NCBI GenBank assembly: GCA_017858325.1
Contig: JAFMBT010000001.1
Span: 117,137-181,136, forward strand
Source of the DNA: Candidatus Planktophila sp.
GTDB lineage: Bacteria > Actinomycetota > Actinomycetes > Nanopelagicales > Nanopelagicaceae
Length of the DNA stretch: 64,000 bases
Direction of reading: 5' to 3'
In this document: positions 17,983-25,517 of the stretch, one piece after another
Layout: every line of letters starts with the position of its first letter
Numbering within the stretch: position 1 is the first letter of the stretch
Notes under the pieces: generated by a model
Told to the model about the DNA's origin: nothing
The model's input: only the letters and a program-made list of their open reading frames with translations
Database searches by the model: none
Translations under genes and position numbers: made by a program

Positions 17983-18632
17983 TTTTTCGCAAGTGGGTCA
18001 TGGGATGAAATCACACCTAGCCGATTGAGTGGCCAGATAATCCCGAAAGCTTGTCCGGTGATTTTATCGAGGGGAACCATTCCATTGTTAATGTCATCTT
18101 GATGTACCCGTGAATCGCCACTTGCACCGCGATGGTCTCCCATCACCCAGACTTTTCCCGCTGGTACCGTCACATTGAAATCTGTATCACTTGGTGAGTT
18201 TCCAGCAAAAATGTATGGCTCAAAGGTTTCTTTCCCGTTGATAGTTAAGACTGAATCCTTTGCAATTACCTGATCTCCGGCCACACCAATCACACGTTTG
18301 ACCAAATATTGCTTTGCCGGGTTAGGCACGATACCCACAAGAACAAGTCCATCTCTTATTGCAGTGATCACTCTATTGCCCGATGGTTGACTTGCATCAG
18401 GAAGCCAACCTGCTGGATCTCGAAAAACCACGACATCACCACGCATAATATTGTCATTTAAAAATGGCACACGATTGACGGCGACTCGATCATTAATTTG
18501 AAGTGTGTTCTCCATCGATCCTGATGGAATAAAGAAAAACTGAACAAGGAAGGATTTAATGAGCAATGAGACTATAAGTGCGAGCGCGACCAGAATTGGA
18601 AGTTCGCGAAGGAGCGAACCCTTACGCATCAT
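17979..18632 (-). CDS. lepB: Signal peptidase I
   Basis: Membrane serine protease that cleaves Sec signal peptides. One N-terminal membrane segment (about residues 11-34) precedes the catalytic Ser motif IPSGSMENTL (residues 36-45); the general-base Lys lies in YLVKRVIGVAGD, and GDHRGASGDSR is the third conserved box. Length of 217 residues fits the small actinobacterial type. It sits 20 bases downstream of rplS and overlaps rnhB, as in other actinobacteria. Confidence 0.95.
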   Translation of the reverse strand: MMRKGSLLRELPILVALALIVSLLIKSFLVQFFFIPSGSMENTLQINDRVAVNRVPFLNDNIMRGDVVVFRDPAGWLPDASQPSGNRVITAIRDGLVLVGIVPNPAKQYLVKRVIGVAGDQVIAKDSVLTINGKETFEPYIFAGNSPSDTDFNVTVPAGKVWVMGDHRGASGDSRVHQDDINNGMVPLDKITGQAFGIIWPLNRLGVISSHDPLAKK

Positions 18633-18652
18633 GAGTGTAAAGGCGAAGCGAG

Positions 18653-19183
18653 CTATTCAGGCTTTTTATCGGTTGAGGCATCATCGGCTGGAGCCGCATC
18701 TTCTGCGACAACGTCGGCAGGTGCTTCTGCAACGACGTCTACTGGAGCCTCAACTACCGCTTCAACAACTGGAGCCTCAACAACCGCTTCAACGATTGGT
18801 TCTGGGGTCGAAAGAATTCCATCACCGTAACCTTCAACGCCATCACGCTTTTCGCGAATCTTGGCAGCCTTACCGCGGAGATCGCGAAGGTAATAAAGCT
18901 TGGCGCGACGCACATCGCCCTTCTTCACTAGTTCAATCTTTTCAATCACTGGGGTGTGTACTGGGAAGGTACGTTCTACTCCGACACCGTATGAAACTTT
19001 ACGAATAGTAAATGTCTCGCGGACACCATCTCCTTGACGACGGATAACAATTCCTTGGAAGACCTGAACACGGCTCTTGGAGCCTTCGATCACGCGAACG
19101 TGGATCTTGAGCTCATCGCCAGCGCGGAACTGTGGGATGTCCTTACGCAATGACTTGGCATCAACGGCATCAAGAATGTTCAT
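18653..19183 (-). CDS. rplS: 50S ribosomal protein L19 with acidic C-terminal extension
   Basis: The first 113 or so residues are a normal L19, which sits at the subunit interface: note [24 protein letters not shown] and [19 protein letters not shown]. It then continues for about 63 residues of Ala/Val/Pro/Glu/Asp-rich low-complexity sequence with repeated [12 protein letters not shown] and DVVAEAP units, ending [10 protein letters not shown]. Total 176 residues versus about 115 usual. The extension is read in frame to the stop with no sign of frameshift. The trmD and rimM genes that usually precede rplS are not here. The GAGGAC ribosome-binding site lies about 8 bases before the ATG. Confidence 0.95.
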   Translation of the reverse strand: MNILDAVDAKSLRKDIPQFRAGDELKIHVRVIEGSKSRVQVFQGIVIRRQGDGVRETFTIRKVSYGVGVERTFPVHTPVIEKIELVKKGDVRRAKLYYLRDLRGKAAKIREKRDGVEGYGDGILSTPEPIVEAVVEAPVVEAVVEAPVDVVAEAPADVVAEDAAPADDASTDKKPE

Positions 19184-19290
19184 TTTCGTCCTCAGATTTC
19201 TTTTCTATCAATTCGGCGCTTACTGTGTAGCAGCGCAGACCGCCAATCTTGCCACATAAGGGGCCTTGAGCGTAAATCGGGAGAGGGCGG

Positions 19291-20079
19291 CTAGATCTCT
19301 ACGCGTGCGAGCGCTTCCTGCAGCACCGGAAAGAGGCCAGGACCAGCCGCTACCGTGAGCTTGCGTGCGCCATCCCCGACGTGAGCAAGATGGGCTCCCG
19401 CCTCTGTAGCAACAAGGGCACCTGCTGCCCAATCCCATTCTTTGAGGCCATGTTCAAAATATCCATCAAGTGCGCCCATCCCTACATGGCAAAGATCAAC
19501 TCCTGCTGAACCCATCCGTCTAATATCACGCGTGCGCGGGAGAAGTGATGCCACCATTGCAATCTGTATAGCGCGATCTGCCACGTCATAGGCAAATCCG
19601 GTTCCAAGAAGTGCGCGATCGAGTGCGACATGAGATGTGCAGCCAATCTTCTGACCGTTATGAAATGCGCCACCGCCACGAATTGCATACCAGAGCGAAT
19701 TAATCGTCGGTGCTGCAACAACTCCAACAAGTGATCCCTTGTCATCGCGCGCGGCGATGCTGACATTCCATCCCGGTAGGCCATAAAAATAGTTAACTGT
19801 TCCATCGAGTGGATCGATAACCCATGTGATTCCAGAATTGCTAGGACGGGCCGCACCTTCTTCACCGATGATTCCATCATCAGGACGGGCCCGCAGAATC
19901 GTCTCGACAATGAGCGCCTCTGCCTTCTCATCCATCTGTGTAGCAAAGTCGATCGCGGTGGACTTTTCTGTCAGATTAAAGTGAGATGGGCGCCGCATGA
20001 GAAGCTCCCCTGCTGCAATCGCCACGGATTCTGCCAATTGATGTAATTCTGAGGCGAGCCTAGAAGTCTCTGGGGTCAT
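19291..20079 (-). CDS. suhB: Inositol monophosphatase family protein
   Basis: Mg-dependent phosphatase of the IMPase family, 262 residues. Metal-binding motifs are IIGEEGAA (near residues 68-75), WVIDPLDGTVNYFYGLP (near 88-104) and the C-terminal EWDWAAGALVATEAGA. Substrate could be inositol 1-phosphate, histidinol phosphate or another small phosphate; sequence alone does not decide. On the minus strand the hexamer TAAAGT lies 6 bases before the ATG, which suggests a leaderless message; the AAGGAT just before the ATG is too close to act as a ribosome-binding site. Divergent from sepH with 30 bases between starts. Confidence 0.92.
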   Translation of the reverse strand: MTPETSRLASELHQLAESVAIAAGELLMRRPSHFNLTEKSTAIDFATQMDEKAEALIVETILRARPDDGIIGEEGAARPSNSGITWVIDPLDGTVNYFYGLPGWNVSIAARDDKGSLVGVVAAPTINSLWYAIRGGGAFHNGQKIGCTSHVALDRALLGTGFAYDVADRAIQIAMVASLLPRTRDIRRMGSAGVDLCHVGMGALDGYFEHGLKEWDWAAGALVATEAGAHLAHVGDGARKLTVAAGPGLFPVLQEALARVEI

Positions 20080-20096
20080 ATCCTTACTTTATCGGA

Positions 20097-20102
20097 TATT
20101 CT
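20097..20102 (+). promoter_or_regulatory. Putative -10 element for leaderless sepH transcript
   Basis: TATTCT ends 7 bases before the ATG at 20110. No ribosome-binding site is present between. In the 30-base gap it stands back to back with a TAAAGT hexamer serving the divergent phosphatase gene. Confidence 0.5.
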
Positions 20103-20109
20103 GCCGCAC

Positions 20110-20964
20110 ATGAGTGATCTGCGTTTAACGGGCAAGAACCCTGAAGGCACCCACCTCATACTCACCGATGCGCAGGGGACTGAATTCACGGTGCGCATTA
20201 GCGATACTTTGCGAGCCACTGTCAATCAACCACGTTTGACCGCTGTTGATACATCGCAAGAGTTAGAAATTATGAGTGTGAAAGAGATTCAACGCCGCCT
20301 TCGGGCAGGTCAGTCAATGGATACCATCGCACGTGACGGAGGAATCAGCGTCGAGAAAGTTGAGCGATTTGCTGGGCCAATCTTACAAGAGCGCGTGTAT
20401 ATCTTGAATCAAGCATTTCTCGTTCTCCTACGTAAAGATAGCGCGCGTGATCAGGAGACATTTTTAGAAGTTGTCACCTCTCGTCTAGCCCCACGAGGAG
20501 TCGATAGCGATTCATTATCATGGAACTCATGGCGACTCGATGACGGAACATGGACAATCGAACTTACGTATCCAAATCGTGATGGTCAGGGAAATGCCAC
20601 TTGGAATTTTGATCCTAATCGTAGATTAATTGTTGCAATAGATGAAAACGGTCGCTGGATGCTCGGGCAAGAACCAGCTGTGCGCACAACGAATCCAGGA
20701 CTTGTTCACGCAGAACCAAGCCATCCTTCTCGTATTGTCGACTCGATTCCTGAGCCCGAGCAGCCGCGTGAAACTCCACGACTTGTTGCAATTCGTGACA
20801 CACCACGTGCAGAGGACCAGGCCGAAGGAATAACCGGTCGTGCAAAAGTGCCTTCATGGGATGAAATTATGTTTGGTCGAGCAACTGCGACACCGACTGA
20901 TGGTGACGATACTGATGGTGACGATACTGATGGTGACGATACAGGGGATGATCTCTTCAAGTAA
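20110..20964 (+). CDS. sepH: Septation protein SepH
   Basis: Actinobacterial cell-division regulator that stimulates FtsZ assembly. The conserved N-terminal DUF3071 region (about residues 1-165) includes MSDLRLTGKNPEGTHLILTD and the helix-turn-helix segment IQRRLRAGQSMDTIARDGGI (57-76), which in characterised SepH contacts FtsZ. The C-terminal part is disordered and acidic, ending in three identical TDGDD repeats and a TGDDLFK tail. Length of 284 residues is shorter than Streptomyces SepH, in the linker. The gene supports assignment of the window to Actinobacteria. Confidence 0.93.
   Translation: MSDLRLTGKNPEGTHLILTDAQGTEFTVRISDTLRATVNQPRLTAVDTSQELEIMSVKEIQRRLRAGQSMDTIARDGGISVEKVERFAGPILQERVYILNQAFLVLLRKDSARDQETFLEVVTSRLAPRGVDSDSLSWNSWRLDDGTWTIELTYPNRDGQGNATWNFDPNRRLIVAIDENGRWMLGQEPAVRTTNPGLVHAEPSHPSRIVDSIPEPEQPRETPRLVAIRDTPRAEDQAEGITGRAKVPSWDEIMFGRATATPTDGDDTDGDDTDGDDTGDDLFK
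20897..20941 (+). repeat. Three 15-bp tandem repeats inside sepH
   Basis: CTGATGGTGACGATA occurs three times without change at 20897, 20912 and 20927. It encodes the acidic TDGDD repeats of the SepH tail. Identity at the DNA level, including wobble positions, suggests recent slippage expansion. Confidence 0.9.
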
Positions 20965-20969
20965 GTGAG

Positions 20970-22073
20970 CTAAACAGTGCGCGTTAAAAGTGCAACTGTT
21001 GATTCGATTTCGCTCAGCCCCCCATGATGGCCAACCATCGAACCCTCCTTATCCACGCGTTCTTTATCTAGAAGAACAAGTCCTCCATGAGGAATTGCGA
21101 TGAGATCCCCCATACGATCTGAGGCATCAGCGCTGATCACATCACCGAATAAGTTAGCTGCAATCGCTTCTTCACGAGTGTGAATCAAGGCGCTAGCACC
21201 AAGGAAATTACGCCAGTATCCCGCGACATCTTCTCGCGCAGATCGTGAATCAAATAAGTCTTCTAAATAGATATGTCGCGCACGGGGTTCACCGGCAATA
21301 ATTTGAACACCATGGAGAAGTTCGTTATCCACGCCAATAGTGATCTTCTCTTGCACATTGATCATGCCGTGATCGGCTGTCAGCCAGAGCCTTGTTCCCT
21401 GCGGCAATCGAAGAAGAAGATCGGCGAGAAAGGAATCTATCCCTACCAGGGCTGCGATCCACTTATCTGAACCAACGCCATCACTATGGCCAGCTGAATC
21501 AAGATCGTTAACGTATAGATAGACAAATGATGGAGTCGCTTGAAGTCCAGCAATAGTTTTCTCAATGAGATCTGATGCAATGTTTGCTCCGCTATATGTA
21601 GCTCCACGAAATACTGCTTGTGTAAATCCAGTTAACTCATAACGTTTAGCAGCTACATGTGTAACGGCAATCTTCTCCCGCACTGCTTTTTCAAATAAAG
21701 TTGGAAGTGGCTGCCAGGTCATGGGATCCACTCGCTCATCCCATTTCAGGGCATTAAGGATTCGGCCACCACTACGCGGTACTCGCACGGTATATCCCAA
21801 CATTCCATGGGAACCCGGTAATTCGCCAGTCATGAGCGTTGCAAGACTTGTTGCCGTCGTTGAAGGAAAAGGAGTGCGTACCTTTGTATGCAGTGAAAGT
21901 GATGAGATTGTTGGAATGAGTTCGCGATAGGTGTCGATGACATCTGCACCAAGGCCGTCGATGAGAAAGAGTAATTCTCGCCCCGATGGGCTCTGCTCTA
22001 TTTCAAGACGATCGTTTGTACCCCTGAGTCCGAGGGAAGCAAAAATCGAAGGAGTAATATCTGCCAGATGCAC
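20970..22073 (-). CDS. Alkaline phosphatase-superfamily phosphodiesterase
   Basis: Protein of 367 residues of the type I phosphodiesterase/nucleotide pyrophosphatase group, a metal-dependent phosphoryl-transfer family. Motifs seen are FLIDGLGADVID (first metal site, near residues 36-47), FPSTTATSLATLMTGELPG (nucleophile Thr, near 69-87), LTADHGMINV, and VGHHGGLSE near the end. The start codon appears to be GTG at 22071-22073. There is no signal peptide, so it should be cytoplasmic. The substrate is unknown. It is divergent from psuG with only about 14 bases between starts, so their promoters must overlap. Confidence 0.85.
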   Translation of the reverse strand: MHLADITPSIFASLGLRGTNDRLEIEQSPSGRELLFLIDGLGADVIDTYRELIPTISSLSLHTKVRTPFPSTTATSLATLMTGELPGSHGMLGYTVRVPRSGGRILNALKWDERVDPMTWQPLPTLFEKAVREKIAVTHVAAKRYELTGFTQAVFRGATYSGANIASDLIEKTIAGLQATPSFVYLYVNDLDSAGHSDGVGSDKWIAALVGIDSFLADLLLRLPQGTRLWLTADHGMINVQEKITIGVDNELLHGVQIIAGEPRARHIYLEDLFDSRSAREDVAGYWRNFLGASALIHTREEAIAANLFGDVISADASDRMGDLIAIPHGGLVLLDKERVDKEGSMVGHHGGLSEIESTVALLTRTV

Positions 22074-22087
22074 GGGTATATGTTCTC

Positions 22088-23005
22088 ATGGGTATTGTTG
22101 CCACTGTGAGTATCCAATATTCAACAGAAGTCTCAGCGGCTCTCTCATCAGGCTCGCCAGTCGTCGCACTTGAATCAACAATTATTAGCCATGGATTGCC
22201 TCGCCCCTCTAACTTACTCGTCGCGCAAGAGGTCGAAGAAACTGTCCGCAGACGCGGGGCAACTCCTGCAACGATCGCAATTCTCAATGGTGTGATTCAT
22301 ATTGGTCTTGAGTCTGATCAATTATCAGAGATTGCCAATCGCGACGATATTTCCAAAGCCTCTATTCGCGATCTTGCAGTAGTAAGCGCTCTTGGATTAA
22401 GTGCTGCAACAACAGTTGCTGCAACCTCACATATTGCCAGTCTTGCCGGAATAACAGTTTTTGCAACTGGTGGACTTGGTGGAGTCCATCGTGGGGCGCA
22501 AGATTCATTTGATGAATCGGCAGATCTTGGCGCTCTCGGAAAGCTCGACATTGCAATTGTCTGTGCTGGTATAAAATCTATTCTTGATGTCGGAGCAACC
22601 CTTGAGCGTCTTGAATCTCTCTCCATTGGACTCGTTGGCTATCAGACACACGCATTTCCTGGTTTCTATCTCACCGATTCAGGATTCACACTCGAGTATC
22701 GGGTTGAAAGTGCGTCAGAGATAGCAGCCATCATCAAAGCCCGTCGTGAACTGAAAACAGATTCAACCTCTCTCATCGTTGCCAATCCAGTCAAAGAAGA
22801 GATGGATCGCACTCGACATGATGCGATTTTAGCTAGCGGATTAGCTGGCGCTCGTGCACAAGGAATCACAGGAAAGGCTGTCACACCATTCTTGCTTGAG
22901 CATTTTCACAGAGCCAGCCAAGGAGAATCACTCAAAGTGAATATCGAGATCATTAAATCCAATAGTGCCTTGGCTGCCGACATTGCAGTTGCGCTAACAA
23001 AGTAG
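22088..23005 (+). CDS. psuG: Pseudouridine-5'-phosphate glycosidase
   Basis: Reversibly splits pseudouridine 5'-phosphate into uracil and ribose 5-phosphate. Family segments are PVVALESTIISHGLPRPSN (near residues 25-43), ATIAILNGVIHIGL, LAVVSALGLSAATTVAAT, FATGGLGGVHRGA and IVANPVKEEMD. Length of 305 residues is typical. The ATG at 22088 leaves almost no room for a promoter beside the divergent gene; a GTG at 22106 preceded by TATTGT is a possible leaderless alternative and would remove six non-conserved residues. It is followed 7 bases later by a PfkB kinase, the expected partner. Confidence 0.93.
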   Translation: MGIVATVSIQYSTEVSAALSSGSPVVALESTIISHGLPRPSNLLVAQEVEETVRRRGATPATIAILNGVIHIGLESDQLSEIANRDDISKASIRDLAVVSALGLSAATTVAATSHIASLAGITVFATGGLGGVHRGAQDSFDESADLGALGKLDIAIVCAGIKSILDVGATLERLESLSIGLVGYQTHAFPGFYLTDSGFTLEYRVESASEIAAIIKARRELKTDSTSLIVANPVKEEMDRTRHDAILASGLAGARAQGITGKAVTPFLLEHFHRASQGESLKVNIEIIKSNSALAADIAVALTK

Positions 23006-23012
23006 TCACGCC

Positions 23013-23918
23013 ATGGGCATCAAGGTCTTCTGTATCGGTGATCTGATGCTTGATATCGTGGCACAGATTCCAACGTCACCGCACCAGCTTCACTTAGGTA
23101 ACGACACGCGTACTGTGATTTCAACTCATGGTGGTGGTGCTGGCGGAAATGTCGCATCTTGGTTAGCCGTGCTCGGAAACGATGTCACGATGGTGGGTCG
23201 AATCGGTGATGATGCTGCAGGATCTGCCATTACCTCTGAATTCGATGCTTTAGGAATTTCATATGGCGATATTGTAAAAGTAGGTCTTCACACTGGTGTT
23301 GTGATCTGCCTGGTAGATCCATCCGGAGAGCGCACCATGCTGGCAGATAATGGCGCTAATGCAGGACTTGTAATAAGTGACCTTCCCTCACTCGATGGCG
23401 TCGATGCAATATATGTCACTGGTTATGCACTTCTTGCACCAGCTTCACGTCCTGGTGTTCTTGCGATGATTCACGCAATTAATCTTCGCGATATTCCAAT
23501 TATTTTTGATCCAGCAACAGTGGGTGGTATGAAAGATGTGCCTATCGAAGAGATTCTCTCGTGGTGCACCCTGATGGATACTGTGATTATGAATGAAGAA
23601 GAGGCAATTTATTTGAGTGGATCGAGCGATATCGAAGCCGCTTTAGATTTCTTCTTGGAGCATGCTCCACGAGCAATTATTAAGCGTGGATCACAAGGTG
23701 CCATCGGTCGAGAGCGCAGAGGAGAGCTTGTCACTGTGATCGCACAAGCAACACAGGTGGTGGACACGACAGGCGCCGGGGATTCATTTGCTGCTGGATT
23801 TATCGATGCATTCAGATCTAGGAGTAATTTTGCTCCAGCAATCGAGCGAGCAAGTACGGTTGCAGCCCACTGTGTTGCAATCGTCGGTGCAAGAGGGCGT
23901 GTAGGTGCACAGATTTAG
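23013..23918 (+). CDS. psuK: PfkB-family kinase, probably pseudouridine kinase
   Basis: Ribokinase-family sugar kinase, 301 residues. The first PfkB signature is near GGGAGGNVASWLAVLGNDV (residues 41-59), and the C-terminal signature VDTTGAGDSFAAGFIDAF (near 250-267) contains the catalytic Asp. Position directly after psuG suggests that it phosphorylates pseudouridine to give the PsuG substrate, a complete two-gene route for RNA-derived pseudouridine. Family membership is certain; the substrate is inferred from linkage. Confidence 0.85.
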   Translation: MGIKVFCIGDLMLDIVAQIPTSPHQLHLGNDTRTVISTHGGGAGGNVASWLAVLGNDVTMVGRIGDDAAGSAITSEFDALGISYGDIVKVGLHTGVVICLVDPSGERTMLADNGANAGLVISDLPSLDGVDAIYVTGYALLAPASRPGVLAMIHAINLRDIPIIFDPATVGGMKDVPIEEILSWCTLMDTVIMNEEEAIYLSGSSDIEAALDFFLEHAPRAIIKRGSQGAIGRERRGELVTVIAQATQVVDTTGAGDSFAAGFIDAFRSRSNFAPAIERASTVAAHCVAIVGARGRVGAQI

Positions 23919-23944
23919 CCCAACCTCTTGGCACAATTCACGCC

Positions 23945-25471
23945 ATGGCTACAGCGAAGAAGACGACAGCGACCAAAAGCAAGAAGGTTGCAGATGGTCC
24001 AAAGCCTGGAGAGTATGCCGGCAAGATAGTTGATATTGATGTCTCATCAGAGATGTCTGAGTCTTTCCTTGAATATGCATACTCCGTTATCTATTCACGT
24101 GCTCTCCCTGATGCGCGCGATGGACTTAAGCCAGTTCATCGTCGCATCCTGCATCAGATGGCAGATATGGGGCTACGCCCTGACCGCGGACATGTAAAGA
24201 GCGCGCGCGTAGTTGGTGAAGTAATGGGTAAATTGCACCCTCACGGTGATGGCGCTATTTATGACGCACTAGTGCGCATGGCGCAATCTTTTTCTATGCA
24301 GCTACCACTCATTGATGGACACGGAAACTTTGGCTCTCTTGATTCAGGGCCGGCAGCGATGCGTTACACAGAAGCCCGCTTGGCATCTGCCGCTCTTGCG
24401 ATGGTTTCAGAATCTGATGAGGACACCGTTGACTTCGGTCCAAATTACGATGGACAACTTTCTGAACCACTTGTACTTCCTGCCGCTTATCCAAATCTTC
24501 TGGTTAATGGAGGCTCGGGAATTGCTGTTGGTATGGCGACAAATATGGCGCCACACAATCTTGGTGAAGTAATCGCCGCGACGAAACATTTGATAGATAA
24601 TCCAAAGGCAACCCTTAATCAATTGATGAAGCATGTACAGGCACCTGATTTTCCCACAGGTGGAGAGATTGTTGGCCTTGAGGGTGTGCGAGAGGCTTAT
24701 GCCACGGGTAAGGGATCGTTTAAAGTTCGTGCAACTGTTGAGATTGTTAAAGTCTCTTCGCGTAAAATGGGGATTGTCATCAAGGAGCTTCCCTTCAATA
24801 TCGGCCCAGAAAAAGTGGTCGAGCGCATTGCAGACCTAGCCAAGGCAAAGAAGATCCAGGGGATTTCAGACATTATCGATCTCACCGATGGACAGACTGG
24901 CACCAACGTTGTGATCGAACTTAAGAATGGCTTTGAGCCAGAAGATGTCCTGGAAAAGCTCTACAAACTCACTCCTATGGAAGATGCCTTCTCCATCAAC
25001 GCTGTCGCCCTGGTCAAGGGACGCCCACAAACGCTAGGGCTGAAAGAGCTGCTACAAGTCTTTATTGATCACCGAATCGATGTTGTTACGCGTCGCTCAC
25101 AATTTAGAAAAGCCAAGGCAACTGCCCGTCTTCTTATGGTGGACGGTCTATTGAAGGCAATTATTGATATCGATAAAGTCATCAAGATCATTCGCGGAAG
25201 TGATGATGCAACCGCGGCAAAGGCATCTTTAATAAAAGATTTCAAACTCAATGACGAGCAAGCGACCTATATTCTCGATATGCCTTTACGTCGCCTCACA
25301 AAGATGAGCAAACTAGAGCTCGAGAGCGAACAGAAAGAACTAAAGACGATAATTGCTGAATTGACCGCCTTGTTAAAATCAGAAGAGAACATCAGAGCGC
25401 TCATCTCAACAGAACTCACCGCCGTGGCAAAGTCATATGCCACCCCACGTCGTACGCGAATCGGCGCATAG
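23945..25471 (+). CDS. parC: Topoisomerase IV subunit A lacking the C-terminal domain
   Basis: Type IIA topoisomerase cleavage subunit. After a Lys/Ala/Thr-rich start (residues 1-20) it has the winged-helix domain with LPDARDGLKPVHRRIL (54-69), GEVMGKLHPHGDGAIYDAL (91-109), the catalytic Tyr141 in AAMRYTEARL, the tower, and the coiled coil ending near residue 490. It stops at residue 508. ParC and GyrA usually continue into a beta-pinwheel domain of 250-300 residues that wraps DNA; none is encoded, and a complete ABC-F gene begins 47 bases later, so no remnant is hidden downstream. The parE partner lies convergently at 27117. A CTD-less GyrA-like protein is the alternative name, but the nearby ParE favours ParC. 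Confidence 0.9.
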   Translation: MATAKKTTATKSKKVADGPKPGEYAGKIVDIDVSSEMSESFLEYAYSVIYSRALPDARDGLKPVHRRILHQMADMGLRPDRGHVKSARVVGEVMGKLHPHGDGAIYDALVRMAQSFSMQLPLIDGHGNFGSLDSGPAAMRYTEARLASAALAMVSESDEDTVDFGPNYDGQLSEPLVLPAAYPNLLVNGGSGIAVGMATNMAPHNLGEVIAATKHLIDNPKATLNQLMKHVQAPDFPTGGEIVGLEGVREAYATGKGSFKVRATVEIVKVSSRKMGIVIKELPFNIGPEKVVERIADLAKAKKIQGISDIIDLTDGQTGTNVVIELKNGFEPEDVLEKLYKLTPMEDAFSINAVALVKGRPQTLGLKELLQVFIDHRIDVVTRRSQFRKAKATARLLMVDGLLKAIIDIDKVIKIIRGSDDATAAKASLIKDFKLNDEQATYILDMPLRRLTKMSKLELESEQKELKTIIAELTALLKSEENIRALISTELTAVAKSYATPRRTRIGA

Positions 25472-25517
25472 AGAGTCAATTTCCTACCTACTCGTACTGT
25501 GTGGGAGACTTCGTCAA

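Noticed and set aside
25437..25517. N-terminal extension of the ABC-F protein overlapping parC
   Set aside because: Residues are unrelated to ABC-F proteins; the ATG at 25518 begins the conserved domain.
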